The notes: generated from the sequence alone by a model not told the origin. DNA of 64,000 bases from Siphlonurus alternatus (GCA_949825025.1 OX463778.1:39571194-39635193), one strand, 5' to 3'. Counted from the stretch's first letter, positions 1-10,693 are shown. Made by a program: numbers and translations.

Positions 1-1186
1 GAAAAAGTTGTGCTTATGGAAAACTTAGACAGGCATCTTTTTGTTCCGCTTTCATGCCATGGTAGTTACAATAGAGAACCTCAAGTTAGAAACATAATAT
101 TTTTTAGGAATTAAATTTTCAAATGTTTTTAAGAGACATATGAATCGTTTAAAAACCTTCAAAATCTTGCTGCAAAACGCTGAGACAATTTATAATTGCC
201 GCACAATCAAAGTAAGCACAGCATACAAAAATCTTTTGTTTGCGGCACAATTTTGAGTATGTTTTGGTATAATAAAATTAGAGACGCAATTTGAGATCTT
301 GATACGGCATTAACTATAAATATACTTTGAATATTATTTGATAATATATATATATTATATTTGTTGTGAAAAATGGCGTTACTAACTTCCTTCTTTAATA
401 CGACGCGCGTGACGTCAGACAAACGACAGAAAAACAGACTTTATAAACAAAGTCAACTTCCCCTCCCGCGTCGGTCACCCGCCCCTCTCCACTTACAAGG
501 GGGTATTTCGTCCGGGGGTATTTCGTCCGGGGGTATTTCGTCCGGGGGTATTTCGTCCGGGGGTATTTCGTCCGGTCCGGGCGGGGATATTTCGTCCGGG
601 GGTATTTCGTCCGGGGGTATTTGGTCCGTGATTCCTCTCGCTGTCCTCCTGATAAAAGAATACTTTCCCACATCATTGTTGCTTCCCTGATACTCGAGCT
701 TCCACTCATGGTCCCTTCTCCCCAAATATCTCCACCTTTCCACTCATCTCCTCCCAACCCTTAGCGTTCCTTGAGATCTTGTATCATACATTGTCGTCAA
801 TCTGATTTGCCTCCTCCAGTATGCATACATATTATATTATACAGTATGATATAGACTCATTATGGTATATGATTCCGTATATGTATACTGTTGTTCAGTA
901 CGTATGTGCTGTCAAGGTGTTGCTCTAAAATTGCTACGAAATCTCGTCGTTGCTGATTTTCTTGTGGTAAATCTTTTATTATTTTTCTATGGATTGGTAG
1001 CAGCAAAAATGCCATGCATATGTGAAAGCTACCGGCATTTCTACGGAGTTCCATAACAATTTTAGTTAGGTGAAAGCACCCAACTACTTGGTATATGCAT
1101 ACTGTATGCATATAGCTAAAAATGTAGCTACCAACTCCTATATAGTACATATACAAAAGTAAAAAATGTCCATATTTTGCTTGCAG
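1..1186. other. Upstream intron of FIP1 (no exon seen)
   Basis: No coding exon is recognisable here. The FIP1 N-terminal exon (acidic, with the family's Trp-aromatic-Gly motif) was looked for and not found, so it probably lies left of the window and this is intron. The stretch holds a 15-bp minisatellite (499-628), one TGACGTCA (410-417), and three TATGCATA palindromes (820, 1094, 1105). It ends in a pyrimidine-rich tract and the CAG acceptor at 1184-1186. Confidence 0.6.
499..628. repeat. 15-bp minisatellite, about 8 units
   Basis: Unit GGTATTTCGTCCGGG is repeated head to tail. Five units are near-perfect, followed by a short GC-rich interruption around 573-585 (TCCGGGCGGGGA) and three further units. 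It translates on both strands into periodic low-complexity ORFs, which I regard as artefacts. It is G-rich compared with its surroundings. Confidence 0.9.
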
Positions 1187-1304
1187 CAGCAAATTGAAGA
1201 AGAGTCAGAATCAGATAAACTTCCCAGTGGAGAAGAAGCTCCTGCGGCAGCAGATGAGATCCCAGCATCTGAAACAAATGGCACGGGACCCACCACAGCA
1301 GAAG
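1187..1304 (+). CDS. FIP1L1: FIP1 coding exon (first visible)
   Basis: Acidic segment starting [13 protein letters not shown] and ending GTGPTTAE, phase 0 to 1, donor GAAG|GTATAC. The acceptor reads TTGCAGCAGCAA, a NAGNAG site: use of the second AG would drop one Gln. The exon is assigned to FIP1 from its acidity and its in-frame splice to the next exon. Confidence 0.85.
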
Positions 1305-4300
1305 GTATACATAAACAAATCTTTGAATAAGCTCGGAAGTAACATCAGTTTTGCTCATTTCTGCTTCCGATTATGGGATAAGAGATGGGACAAGAAGCAC
1401 GTAGCAGGAAAATTAAATTGCAGCTTTCAAGGGCTTCCTTATTCCTATCTACTGGAACCAATGCCTTGACATACACTAATGTAATTTTATGCTACATTGT
1501 ACACCTATTTACAATTTTTTTGCAAAACTCGTAGCAGTTCAATACTTGTAGGAGCTAGGTCCGTGACGGTAAAGAGTTTCCTGTTACTCATGATGGTTAA
1601 CCTTTGATATTGTTAGTGAGTAAATTTATCTCGTTTCTGTGCTTTTCTAAAAAAATGCAGAAAATATAGGAGCAGTCAACTCGTTAACAGTATTAAAGCT
1701 TACCTCAATGTGAGTGACAGGTTACTTCTCATTGTGATTGATCTAATAATATTTTTAAACTAATAAACATTTCATTTAGAAAATCTGATAAAATATTTTA
1801 TACAGTATTTCTAACTGAACATTATAATTAGTACTGTACTTACAAAAAATAACAGGTTTTGTAAAAATTTATAAATTATGAAAATATCTGTGATCTACCA
1901 TATTTTGACACATTGTTACATTATATTGACAGAGGGGGCTGAAGGTGGGGAAGAGGAGGCTGAGGCTGCGGCGGCGGGAGGAGAGGATGCAGAGGAGGGG
2001 GAAGAGGACGATGACGACAGTGATGATGACGACGTTCAGGTCACCATCGGAGACATCAAGACCTCCACCACCTACACTTCCATCAACCTGAAGCGAGGGT
2101 TAGCACAGGACAAGGCCAAAGTGAGATAATTGTGTGATTTTGATGGTGAACCTTATGTATGAAATAATTAAACAAACTTTCACTACCCACAATGGAGGCT
2201 TCAATTGATCCCCGGCGGGAGAATTTTTTCCCTAAGTCACCATGTTAGAAAATTTGAATTTTTTCTCCGTAACTATTAACGCTATGAATTTGAAACCATC
2301 TCCTACCCTCCCATTTAGGGGTCTTTTGATACTGAATCAAGAACCTAATTTCCTCTAAAAAAAATTCTTTTCTGCCAAAAAGGCAATTTCAAGTTTTTTT
2401 TTGCATAGGTTTGGATAGGACTGTGGGAACATCACAAAATCAGCTGACTTGAAGTCTCCATTGCCAGTAATGCTTACACCGATAGCATAATATGCTGAAG
2501 TAAGCTAAAATTGCAAATAAAAAAATAAAAAATAAAAATAATACGTACAGTAAAAAAAAAAAAATGCTGGGATAAAAAGACAATAAAATGAAATGCAGCT
2601 GTATTTTAAGAAGTGAATCCTTTTCACTACTGTATACATAACTATAATAAATAACATTTATAATTAGCCAGCCCAATAAAAAAAAAAAATAGTTCTCAAT
2701 ACAAGTTCTCATTAAAAAAAAAAAAATCACACTGGGTTTCTATAAAATATGTATGTATGTAATAATTGTACAGTACTGGTAGATAATTCCTAGTATATAT
2801 TTTTATTTAAATGCATCTGCCAATAATAACCTAGAGTAATTTATTTATTTACTTTTTTAAAGCACGAAATTAAGATTATCTTAAGAGCCTAAACATACAA
2901 TTTAATCATTACACCTGAAACACAAATTTGTTTCATAAAATTTTTAAAACCAACCTTGATCAATCTGAAACTATCATCTATGTTTTCCAGCAACCTGGCA
3001 AATTCTCAATTGAAGAGTTTGAGGCTGTTGGGACCATAAATGGTGCCGCAGCTCACGAGTTTAACATTGACTCTATGGAGGACAAGCCGTGGCGTAAACC
3101 TGGAGCCGACATCACTGGTAAGTTGGCCTTCAATGTTGGTGGTGTTTTCAGGCAGCATAAGTCCAGGGCTAATCCTCGATTGAACAGGATATAATCATTC
3201 CCTTCCCTTATTAATTTTTATTGTTGAAATTAGTAAATGACTAGCAAAAAAAAAAAAAAAAAAACTCTTAGCCAATAGCAGGAAGTTTCAACAAAAAATT
3301 TTTTAGCCAATCAGCATTCAGAATTAAGAATTCGGCTGCTATAAGCCGGAAGGAGGTGACTATACCCCTAACAATAGATGATAAGCCCGTCAAAGCTAAA
3401 AGTCTTCAACTAACACAAATTACTGTACAACAATCCTAAAATTAAGACAGTCTTGTTAGTGTATTCTTCATTCACTACGTTTACATGACGGTGTTTAGTA
3501 CATATCCGTTGACAACGCCTCATAAGAATAACATTATCCGTCGTCAACGAATGCGTATTAAACACTGTCTTGTAAAAGTAGTAATCGTTGCGCTGAGACA
3601 GTCTTAGGCTAAGTTTAGGTTAAGTAATGTTATTTGAAAACCCCCCAAGTTACATAGATAAGAATTTTTAAAATTTAATTGCCACTCATGGTAAAAAAAA
3701 AAATAATATTTTGCTTAAACATAGAAATTTACATGTTTTTTGTATAGTTAGTACTGTGAGGTACTTTTTATAAATGCTTTATGATAGAAGCTTAATTCCA
3801 AGTTTGTTTTTGTAATAAATTAAATACAAAAAAAATTGAAATAATAACAACTTAAAAGAGTGTGCAAAGGGGAAAATAAATAAAAATAAAGAAAGAAAAA
3901 CCAATTAATAGTTCTGAATTAAAAAAAAAAATGTGTGATCTGATCTAGGTGTGGAAAATGCCCCTAGTAGTGCACAAGAAATTAAAACTTCAATTTTGGG
4001 AAATTGGAAGTTTTCATTTTACATGTGCCTTGCTATTTCAAACCATAAAATTGGCCTCAATTGTTTTCAGACTACTTCAACTATGGGTTCAATGAAGACA
4101 CATGGAGAGCTTACTGTGAACGACAGAAGCGAATCCGCATCCACGACTCTGGCGTTGGCCTCATGTCACTTGGTGGCACCGGCAAAGTACGTTGTCTGGG
4201 CTCAGTCAGCTGCTCTTATCACAACCCAACCCTCAGGCTAAATATCCAGCATTTCCTATCTGCCAATGTTTGCAGTGCCAATAATATTGTCTCTTGAAAG

Positions 4301-7300
4301 ATAATACCTAATAGAAACTACAGTATATTCATTTTAAAATTTGAAATTATATTAATATTGCACTGGAAAAAATACTTGAATTAAATCACAATGGAGTATT
4401 GACCTTAATTTTTTTATTGCAGAAATAGATAGAGGGTAAAAAGTTATGTTACCCTGATTTTTTTCAGATTTTTTAGAGACCGGGAAGTATTTTTAAAAAA
4501 TTATTGAAAGTCCTTTTTGTGACGTCACGCGGCGGCAAGTCCTATCTTTTCTTAAGGAGCGGCATCTCGTGACGTCACAAAAATAACTTTCAATAATTTT
4601 TTTAAAATAGTTCCCGGTCTCTAAAAAATCTGAAAAAAATCAGGGTAGCATAACTTTGCACCCTCTATCCATTTCTGCAATAAAAAAAAATTGAGGATAC
4701 TCCATCTGTGTCTATTTTATTGCATAGGAACACATTTTTTTGATAGAAACTTAGAAACTATTTGTTGGGAAGGGAGACCTATTTTTCTATCGTACATTTT
4801 ATCTATTTATGTATATATATTTTTTTAATTAATTCATTACTGTGTCACTTAATTTAAATTTTTTACAAATTAATTATTTAATAATCTCTATCTCTTGCAA
4901 TGAAAAAAATATATGTACTCTGCATAATAATAAATTTTTGTTTATTAATTTTCATTGTTATAAAATGAGGTTGGCAGATTTTTTTTTTTTTTTTTTTTAC
5001 AGACTTCAGCTTATTTAGTAGCTACAAACTGGAATTGTGAATTGTGCTACAAAAGTAACATTTATATAGTACATATTTTAAAGTCTCACTTGCATTTTAG
5101 AATTCACAAGTTAATAGTACCATTATGTATGTAATTGAAACTTCTTGTCTTTCCTTAATAATGTTGTCTTCACAATGCTGTCACTATTTTTTTTTTATAT
5201 ATATATATATTTTTTTTTTTTTGGCGTTCATGCCATTGCCCTCGTTTTTAAAGCGAGTTTCTTGCCAACTATTTGTTGGTAGGCGAAACTGGGCAGCATT
5301 CCCGTGAACATTGTGAATGACAACTCTAAGTACTCGGCTCTTCAGGGACCCAAGAAGGCAGGACCACCGCCTGGACGTAAGATGGCGGGAACCATTGACG
5401 TCATCGGAGGTAACCCATCCTCGTCAAGGCGCTCCCTTGAGTTGAAGGCTGCTGCGGAGGCACAAGAGAATCCCATCCAGGTAAAGAAGCTTGTCAACAA
5501 ATCTCCTAGTCTGTAATTAATAGTGTCAGAATTAGAGTAACAACAAATCATGTTTCATTTCTTGTCATGACACTAACCAAATAGTTAGTTAATGAATTAT
5601 GTACACTATGTACTTCACTCGTACTTAAAAATTCACTAATGTTGTAATGATTGATTAATTGTATTTTAGGGCAATCAACATACTAGCAGTCATGTACGTA
5701 CCAAATGCAGTTACTCTATGTTTTGCTGTTTCTCAGGTGATGACAGCAGACCGTCGAGAGTATGGTCGCACCAAGCCTGCATTCCCAGACCTCACAGTAC
5801 CACCTCCAATGGCACTGCCTTCTTTCGACATGCCACCTCCCACCATCGAAACCATCCCACCGTAAGTCAACCATTAGCTCTAGAATTTCAAAAAATGAGT
5901 CATAGAGCATTTCTTTCTAAAATGAGCTGTCATTAAGATATACACCTATATACTGAATCTGTTTGCTTTTAACAAATCATATCTAGTATTACAAAATAAT
6001 AAACTTATTTCTGTAAAGTAATACATTAGTTTACAAAAATAATGAGATAGAATTCAAAATTATCGGAACTTTTTTAATTTCAAAACTTAAATTTCCTTCC
6101 AGTCTTTGTGATGCAGTATTCCCTTTTATTGTGATACAGAAAAATAAAAATTAAATGTTAGTTTATTCACTAAGGACTGACATTTCCCTCTGACTTCTTG
6201 CAGGTACACAGGTGCTGGTTACAACAGTACTGAGTTCTACCCCCCTGAGGCAGACCCTTACTACCAGAGCTACGAGCCTACCCAGGACTGCCAATGGGGC
6301 CCACAGGTTCGTTGTCTTAATATAATTGGTATCCAAGTCATATACTGAATTTTAATTTATACAATAAAGGGAAATAAATTATTAGTTCTAAATTATAAAG
6401 AAATGTCTTATCAGTGAGAGCGGAAAAAAGTCATTTCGACTTTTTGTGCATGTGAGAACTATTTTGTTGTCATTTAGGATGTCCACCAATCTCCGGAAGT
6501 GGATTAAGATAAGCCTATAAAAAAAATTACTACAGTATTTAGACTATTTTTTGTTTTTCGACTATTTTGGCAAAATGTGACTTTTTTGTGACTTTTTGGC
6601 ACTTCTTAGTGAATTTCAGCTATTTTCTTCAAATCGTCAATAGAAACTACTAAAGAGATATAGTAAAAAAAAATAAAACTCACAAACACATCAGAATTTT
6701 AAACACAGAACAAATTTTTTTTTGACACTGCAAGCCATCTATGGATGTACATCTTTTAAAACTAATAAAAAGATTTTTATCGATAATACTTTTAAAATGC
6801 CTATTTGCTGCCTTTTCTAAAAAAAGTGACTTTTTGTAGACTATTTCCAAAAAAAAGGCTACTTTTTTTAAGACTGTTTTCCAAGAAAAAGTTGACTTTT
6901 TAGGCGCCTATTTTTGAAAAAAAAAAAATATGTGATTTTTTTCCGCTCTCTACTTATCAGTGATAATAACTTAATAACATGCATACTCAAATTAAGGAAA
7001 ATAAACCATTTAGGTTGTGATAATCTTATTAAAAGAAAAGGATAGGAATAACCAGCAAGGCCTTACCGATCGAAAGAGTCACAGCAGGTGGAAATTCTTG
7101 TGGTCACAGAGGTTCACTCGAAAGTTTTTACATTTTTGAAACGTTTCGCATCGTGGAGATGCTTCTTCAGTCACTTTTGAAACGTTTCAAAAATGTAAAA
7201 ACTTTCGAGTGAACCTCTGTGACCACAAGAATTTCCACCTGCTGTAACATACATACTGTATTTTTTTTTTTTTACTCACCAATTATTAATGCATTATCAA

Positions 7301-7852
7301 TAGAGTACAATAATGGATAGAGGGATTTGAGAAAGTAATTTTATTCTTCTCGCAAGTTTCATTTAAATACATTTTATATGACAATTAATTGCAATTTTGT
7401 ACAACTTTCATTCAAATCTAGATGTACATTTGTTAGTAAAAACAACTCAATATTTAAGTTGATTATGCCATGGTCTCTAGAAAAATATTTAACCATGTGT
7501 TTACATTGCAGCAACCTGGCTGGGAGGGTGGTACCGGCACAGTGGGGCTTGCCACCAATGTGGTGATTCCCCTGGGTGGAGAGAGCGCGCGCAAAGGCCG
7601 CAGCTCCTCAACTGGTGAAGTCAAAGAGGAACCAGGGACTGAAAAGGAGCGCGAGAGACATAGAGAGAGGTGAGCAAACAGGAGTCAATTAAAATATCAA
7701 ATAAAGTGCACACTACAAAAATGAATCCAGAGTTTCATATTATTTTCTAAAGTTAATTCCAATGGTCATCCATATGTTACCGGAATCAAAAAAATTCCCA
7801 AGTCAGAGTGAACATGTCGTTTAGCATGGGACCCTACCTGAAAGAGACCCTC

Positions 7853-7943
<91 letters not shown>

Positions 7944-8106
7944 CGTTAGGTGGTATGAAGAAAATATAGTCATAAAACATAACTAAATTTTTTTATACCA
8001 CCTCCGCAGTATTTTTTTCCGGCAAAATCTATGTAAGATAATTTTTTTTGGAATTTGGTATCATATGGGTGACCATTGGAACTAATTTTAGAAAATATCA
8101 ATGTAA

Positions 8107-8162
<56 letters not shown>

Positions 8163-9272
8163 TTTTATTTTTGTAGTGCACACTTTACTTTTAATTAAGT
8201 ACTTTCATTTCTAAAGAAAATGGATTTGTTTTCTACAACTGTCATTGATTGATAAGCCTATATTACAGGCATGCAGTAACAGGCTGACCAATTGATTTTC
8301 AGCTAGTTCCAAATTTTTTTTCACAAATAGCTGCATGGGAAAAAATATTTGCCAGTTATCAAAAACAAAAATTACATTCTAAAATTAACTTGCCACTTTA
8401 AAATAATTAAAACAATTGCTGGAGTTTTCTATTTTTGTTTAAAACTAATGATTTTTATTAAGACATTTAATTAATTAATTCATATAAATTAATACGGCCT
8501 TGTCGCGTTGAATGCACCGGTTCTCGTTAGATCACCGAAGTTAAGCAACATCGAGCGTGGTTAGTACTTGGAGGGGTGACGCTGTAAAAAGTGACACTGC
8601 TGCCATCTACTGGCACACGTGCTGTATATACGGCGGCACAATTGATCACGGTGCTGCCATCTCTCGGAATATTTCCGAAGAAAGTGATCCACCCTGTAAG
8701 TTCAAATACTGCAGGCCTCACAGATCTGGTAGTTGAGCCCAAAAGAGTGCAGGAAAAGGTTCCCAGCTCGGTCGCAAGATAACTCTTACACACAAGGTTA
8801 AATACCTGGCCACACCCGAAAGGGTAAAATGGCGTCAAAGATATTATTATTAATTTGAATTAAATTAATTGGTGTTTGGAACAAAAAGCAAATCAGTAAT
8901 ATAGTTGATAGGTTTTGTACCTTACTAAAAACAAACAAAAAATAAACAAAGAAAATCGTGATGTGCTATAGATAACATTTGATTTGATTTTTAACCATCA
9001 TATATGTTTTTTTTAAAGCCTTGGAGTAAAGTAATGTTTGTAATTCATTCCTTCGTGTATTTTTGATAAAATTGCCACAGCACATTTTTGCATGCTAATA
9101 AGATGTTTTTCTACTTCCCAGTCGTCATCGCCACCGGTCTCGTTCACGGTCAGCTGAAAGGAGCAGTCGCAGCAGTACCAGCAAGAAGCGAAACAAAAGC
9201 AGATCTCGCAGCCCTCACCGTCACCGCAGCAAGAAGAAGAGCAGAAGATCAGAGCGTGACGAGTCGGAGTGA
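1187..9272 (+). CDS. FIP1L1: FIP1/FIP1L1 pre-mRNA 3'-end-processing factor (5' partial)
   Basis: Joined exons: 1187-1304, 1933-2120, 2991-3117, 4071-4186, 5283-5480, 5737-5861, 6204-6306, 7512-7669, 9122-9272; 427 residues plus stop, all phases consistent. FIP1 is a CPSF subunit that binds poly(A) polymerase, CPSF30 and U-rich RNA during polyadenylation in the nucleus. In order the protein shows an acidic Glu/Asp-rich N-terminal part (residues 1-80), [10 protein letters not shown] typical of the family (about 81-90), the Fip1 motif [17 protein letters not shown] (about 136-152) continuing into [16 protein letters not shown], a Gly/Pro-rich and Pro-rich middle (240-310), and a C-terminal Arg/Ser-His-rich tail (about 365-427) that ends in acidic residues. 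The gene is shorter than human FIP1L1 and lacks its first exon here. The identification rests on the near-identical Fip1 motif and is firm. Confidence 0.96.
1933..2120 (+). CDS. FIP1L1: FIP1 coding exon, acidic region
   Basis: Acceptor GACAG, donor AAA|GTGAGA. It encodes a run of Glu/Ala/Gly, then DDDDSDDDD, then [18 protein letters not shown]. The acidic run before V-TIGDIK is the hallmark of the family's N-terminal poly(A)-polymerase-binding region. Confidence 0.95.
2191..2462. mobile_element. Degenerate MITE in FIP1 intron
   Basis: Left AATGGAGGCTTCAA and right TTGAAGTCTCCATT are inverted repeats with one mismatch. The right end (GTGATG-like, ATCAGCTGACTTGAAG) recurs inverted at 14839-14890 (GGCTTCAAGTCAGCTGAT), suggesting a dispersed family. 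No ORF. Confidence 0.55.
2991..3117 (+). CDS. FIP1L1: FIP1 coding exon, Fip1 motif start
   Basis: Acceptor TTTTCCAG, donor ACTG|GTAAGT. Encodes [20 protein letters not shown] followed by [16 protein letters not shown]. The last part is the first half of the Fip1 motif, which contacts CPSF30. The split Asp codon is completed in the next exon. Confidence 0.97.
3479..3580. mobile_element. Short MITE-like inverted repeat
   Basis: About 37-bp imperfect inverted arms (GTTTACATGACGGTGTTTAG... and ...TAAACACTGTCTTGTAAAAG) separated by about 20 bp in a FIP1 intron. No ORF and no clear duplication. Confidence 0.5.
4071..4186 (+). CDS. FIP1L1: FIP1 coding exon, Fip1 motif end
   Basis: Acceptor TTGTTTTCAG, donor AAA|GTACGT. 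Encodes [20 protein letters not shown] then [19 protein letters not shown]. The first half is almost identical to human FIP1L1. Confidence 0.98.
4391..4705. mobile_element. Hairpin MITE, ATGGAGTA family, copy 1
   Basis: Nearly palindromic element in a FIP1 intron, starting ATGGAGTATTGACC and ending ATACTCCAT. The arms include TGCAGAAAT-GATAGAGGGT, ACCCTGATTTTTTTCAG and TGTGACGTCAC. It has two TGACGTCA sites (4520, 4570). A second copy lies at 10015-10332. The flanking dinucleotides (CA, CT) do not form a clear duplication here. Confidence 0.8.
5283..5480 (+). CDS. FIP1L1: FIP1 coding exon
   Basis: Acceptor TTGTTGGTAG, donor CAG|GTAAAG. Encodes [20 protein letters not shown], a Gly/Pro stretch [17 protein letters not shown] (conserved in human as SIDVIG) and a Glu/Ala-rich end. 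An internal GGAG|GTAACC at 5409 looks like a donor but the reading frame continues through it. Confidence 0.94.
5737..5861 (+). CDS. FIP1L1: FIP1 coding exon, proline-rich
   Basis: Acceptor TGTTTCTCAG, donor CC|GTAAGT (phase 2). Encodes [20 protein letters not shown] then a Pro-rich stretch [14 protein letters not shown]. This corresponds to the low-complexity Pro-rich middle of vertebrate FIP1L1. Confidence 0.94.
6204..6306 (+). CDS. FIP1L1: FIP1 coding exon, Tyr/Pro-rich
   Basis: Acceptor CTTCTTGCAG, donor CACAG|GTTCGT. Encodes [20 protein letters not shown] and ends QDCQWGPQ. It is assigned by matching phases and its place between two firm exons. Confidence 0.92.
6415..6952. mobile_element. 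Non-autonomous hAT-type element in FIP1 intron
   Basis: The ends read TGAGAGCGGAAAAAA on the left and, inverted, TAGAGAGCGGAAAAAA on the right; they differ by one missing A on the left. They are flanked by the 8-bp direct repeat CTTATCAG (6407-6414 and 6953-6960). An 8-bp duplication with TAG-like ends is typical of hAT. The interior has repeated GACTTTTT motifs in both orientations and no ORF. Confidence 0.8.
7082..7244. mobile_element. Snap-back (foldback) element in FIP1 intron
   Basis: Arms of about 65 bp, CAGCAGGTGGAAATTCTTGT... and its reverse complement, enclose a spacer of about 35 bp that contains GCATCGTGGAGATGCTTCTTC. The arms look nearly perfect, so the transcript would fold into a long hairpin. 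The GAAACGTTTC at the arm ends beside GAAGAAGCATCTCC resembles sequence seen near the ends of Penelope-like elements; that link is only an impression. Confidence 0.75.
7512..7669 (+). CDS. FIP1L1: FIP1 coding exon
   Basis: Acceptor TTGCAG, donor AGAG|GTGAGC (phase 2). Encodes [20 protein letters not shown], then a charged stretch ending KEREREHRER-like ([10 protein letters not shown]). The basic/acidic repeats match the RE/RD-rich region of vertebrate FIP1L1. Confidence 0.93.
7854..7938. repeat. (AT)n microsatellite
   Basis: About 42 uninterrupted AT dinucleotides in the FIP1 intron between 7669 and 9122. Its length is likely to be polymorphic or misassembled. Confidence 0.98.
8109..8159. 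repeat. Poly(A) tract
   Basis: About 50 consecutive A residues on the + strand in the FIP1 intron. It may be the tail of a retroposed sequence, but no target-site duplication was established. It lies about 330 bp left of the 5S-derived SINE and is not its tail. Confidence 0.9.
8493..8854 (+). mobile_element. 5S-rRNA-derived SINE (SINE3-like)
   Basis: The head (8493-8583) is a degenerate 5S rRNA gene. It keeps the counterpart of internal box A (AGTTAAGCA-CATCGAG) and of box C (GGTTAGTACTTGGAGGGGTG), both in the correct order and spacing for a polymerase III internal promoter. It diverges from 5S after about 90 nt into an unrelated body (8584-8840) and ends in an ATT-repeat tail (8841-8854). 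The 5S head with a foreign body and simple-repeat tail defines SINE3-type elements. It sits sense in the last FIP1 intron. Confidence 0.8.
9122..9272 (+). CDS. FIP1L1: FIP1 last coding exon, RS-rich tail
   Basis: Acceptor TACTTCCCAG, stop TGA at 9270-9272. Encodes 50 residues of Arg/Ser/His/Lys repeats, such as [18 protein letters not shown], ending SERDESE. The family's C-terminal basic region binds U-rich RNA and splicing or polyadenylation partners. Confidence 0.95.
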
Positions 9273-9506
9273 AGATACAAGAGATTGTGCTCAAACCTTC
9301 ACAGTATGAGGACACTGGTCTCTAGCTAACAGGGTTGCCACTCTTTGAGTAGGTACACATCAGCCCTGTCCATTACAAATTTAAAAGAAAAAAATTCCCA
9401 AAAATTATTTACTTGCATGTAATCAGAAAATGCAACACATTCGTGTTTATTGTTGCTAGTTGGTGACACTAATTTTTTATTGTTTATGCTGCATAGCATT
9501 ATTATT

Positions 9507-9727
9507 AAGGCGGATTCAGATGGCGACAACAGTGATGCGACACGATTTTGTCATACAAGCTGTGAAATTCTATGCGGCGAGCGAATTCGCCAGGTTGCGG
9601 CAGCGAAATCGCGTTAATTGCGATGCTCTTTTTTTAATCGCCAAATATGGCCGCCAATGGATGTCACAGCAAGTGCGCATTATTCGCGTCGCGTCGCATG
9701 ATAAAAATCGCCATGTGAATCCGCCTT
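9507..9727. mobile_element. MITE with AAGGCGGATTCA termini
   Basis: Left end AAGGCGGATTCAGATGGCGA; right end, inverted, AAGGCGGATTCACATGGCGA (19 of 20 identical). Imperfect complementarity continues inward through GCGAC-rich motifs. No transposase. It sits about 230 bp after the FIP1 stop, so it may be part of the 3' UTR. The flanks are ATTATT-rich and do not give an unambiguous duplication. Confidence 0.75.
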
Positions 9728-10014
9728 TATTATTTTTTAATGGCTACCCTGATCAAGAGACAGTATTCAATAAGATTGTAGATATACATTATAATGTATG
9801 GTGTATTTTTAATGTATACTTCCCTGTGAAATATATTCCCTCAGGAAATATAATTACAGTACTTTTAAATTTTAAATAATATTATTTTAAAAATCTTCAG
9901 TGAAATTAAGTTGTGACTTTTTGGTATTATAATGAGCATTCATGAGATGAATTAAATTCATAGCCCGCGCCTGCTGTAGACTGCCTTCATCAATAGGCTC
10001 TCAACAACTCAGTA

Positions 10015-10332
10015 ATGGAGTATCGACATCAATTTTTTTGATTGCAGAAATGGATAGAGGGTGCAAAGTTATGCTACCCTGATTTTTTTCAGAATTTTTA
10101 CAGCCCTGGGAGTATTTTTTAAAAATTATTGAAAGTTCTTTTTGTGACGTCACGAGACGCCGCTCCTTAAGAAAAAGATAGGACTTGCCGCCGCATGACG
10201 TCACAAAAAGGACTTTCAATAATTTTTAAAAAATACTTCCCGGTCTCTAAAAAATCTGAAAAAAATTAGGGTAGCATAACTTTGCACCCTCTATCCATTT
10301 CTGCAATAAAAAAAATGAGGTTTATACTCCAT
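10015..10332. mobile_element. Hairpin MITE, ATGGAGTA family, copy 2
   Basis: Same structure and sequence as 4391-4705: ATGGAGTATC at the left, ATACTCCAT at the right, and two TGACGTCA sites in the loop region (10145, 10196). It is flanked by TA on both sides (10013-10014, 10333-10334), fitting the TA duplication of the Tc1/mariner superfamily. No coding capacity. Confidence 0.8.
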
Positions 10333-10693
10333 TAATATTATACTTAATTTTCAATAATATTTAGGGAGTACATTTTCAATTACATTAATTATACATATTT
10401 AATATGTTTAATCCTATTTTTACTAGTAAATATTATGTTTTTTTTTTGTGTTTTTTTTTATTGCATTTATTTATATTTTTCATCAATTATAAATTATATT
10501 TTTTCTTCTTTTATTAATAAAAGGAATTATTCGCAAAAATTACTACAAAGTAAAGTTATATTATTTATATTATGCATTTTCCAATTATTTTTATTTTTCA
10601 GGTAGAATTAATTAATTTTGGAACAATTTAATTAAATGCATGAATATATAGCATAATTTTGTTTTTTGTTCCGAAATTTTCAATTAAAGTAGA

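Noticed and set aside
499..628. CRISPR-like array
   Set aside because: Units are contiguous without unique spacers, and the window is eukaryotic.
373..757. Overlapping ORFs on both strands over the minisatellite
   Set aside because: They are periodic translations of the 15-bp repeat unit (ISSGG, DEIPP, RTKYP) with no independent support.
1178..1190. Choice of acceptor TTGCAGCAG at 1186 or 1189
   Set aside because: Not a separate feature: a NAGNAG site that changes the protein by one Gln only; the first AG was taken by convention.
5409..5414. Internal GTAACC donor in FIP1 exon 5283-5480
   Set aside because: The frame reads on through it into conserved-type sequence and a better donor at 5481; kept as a single exon.
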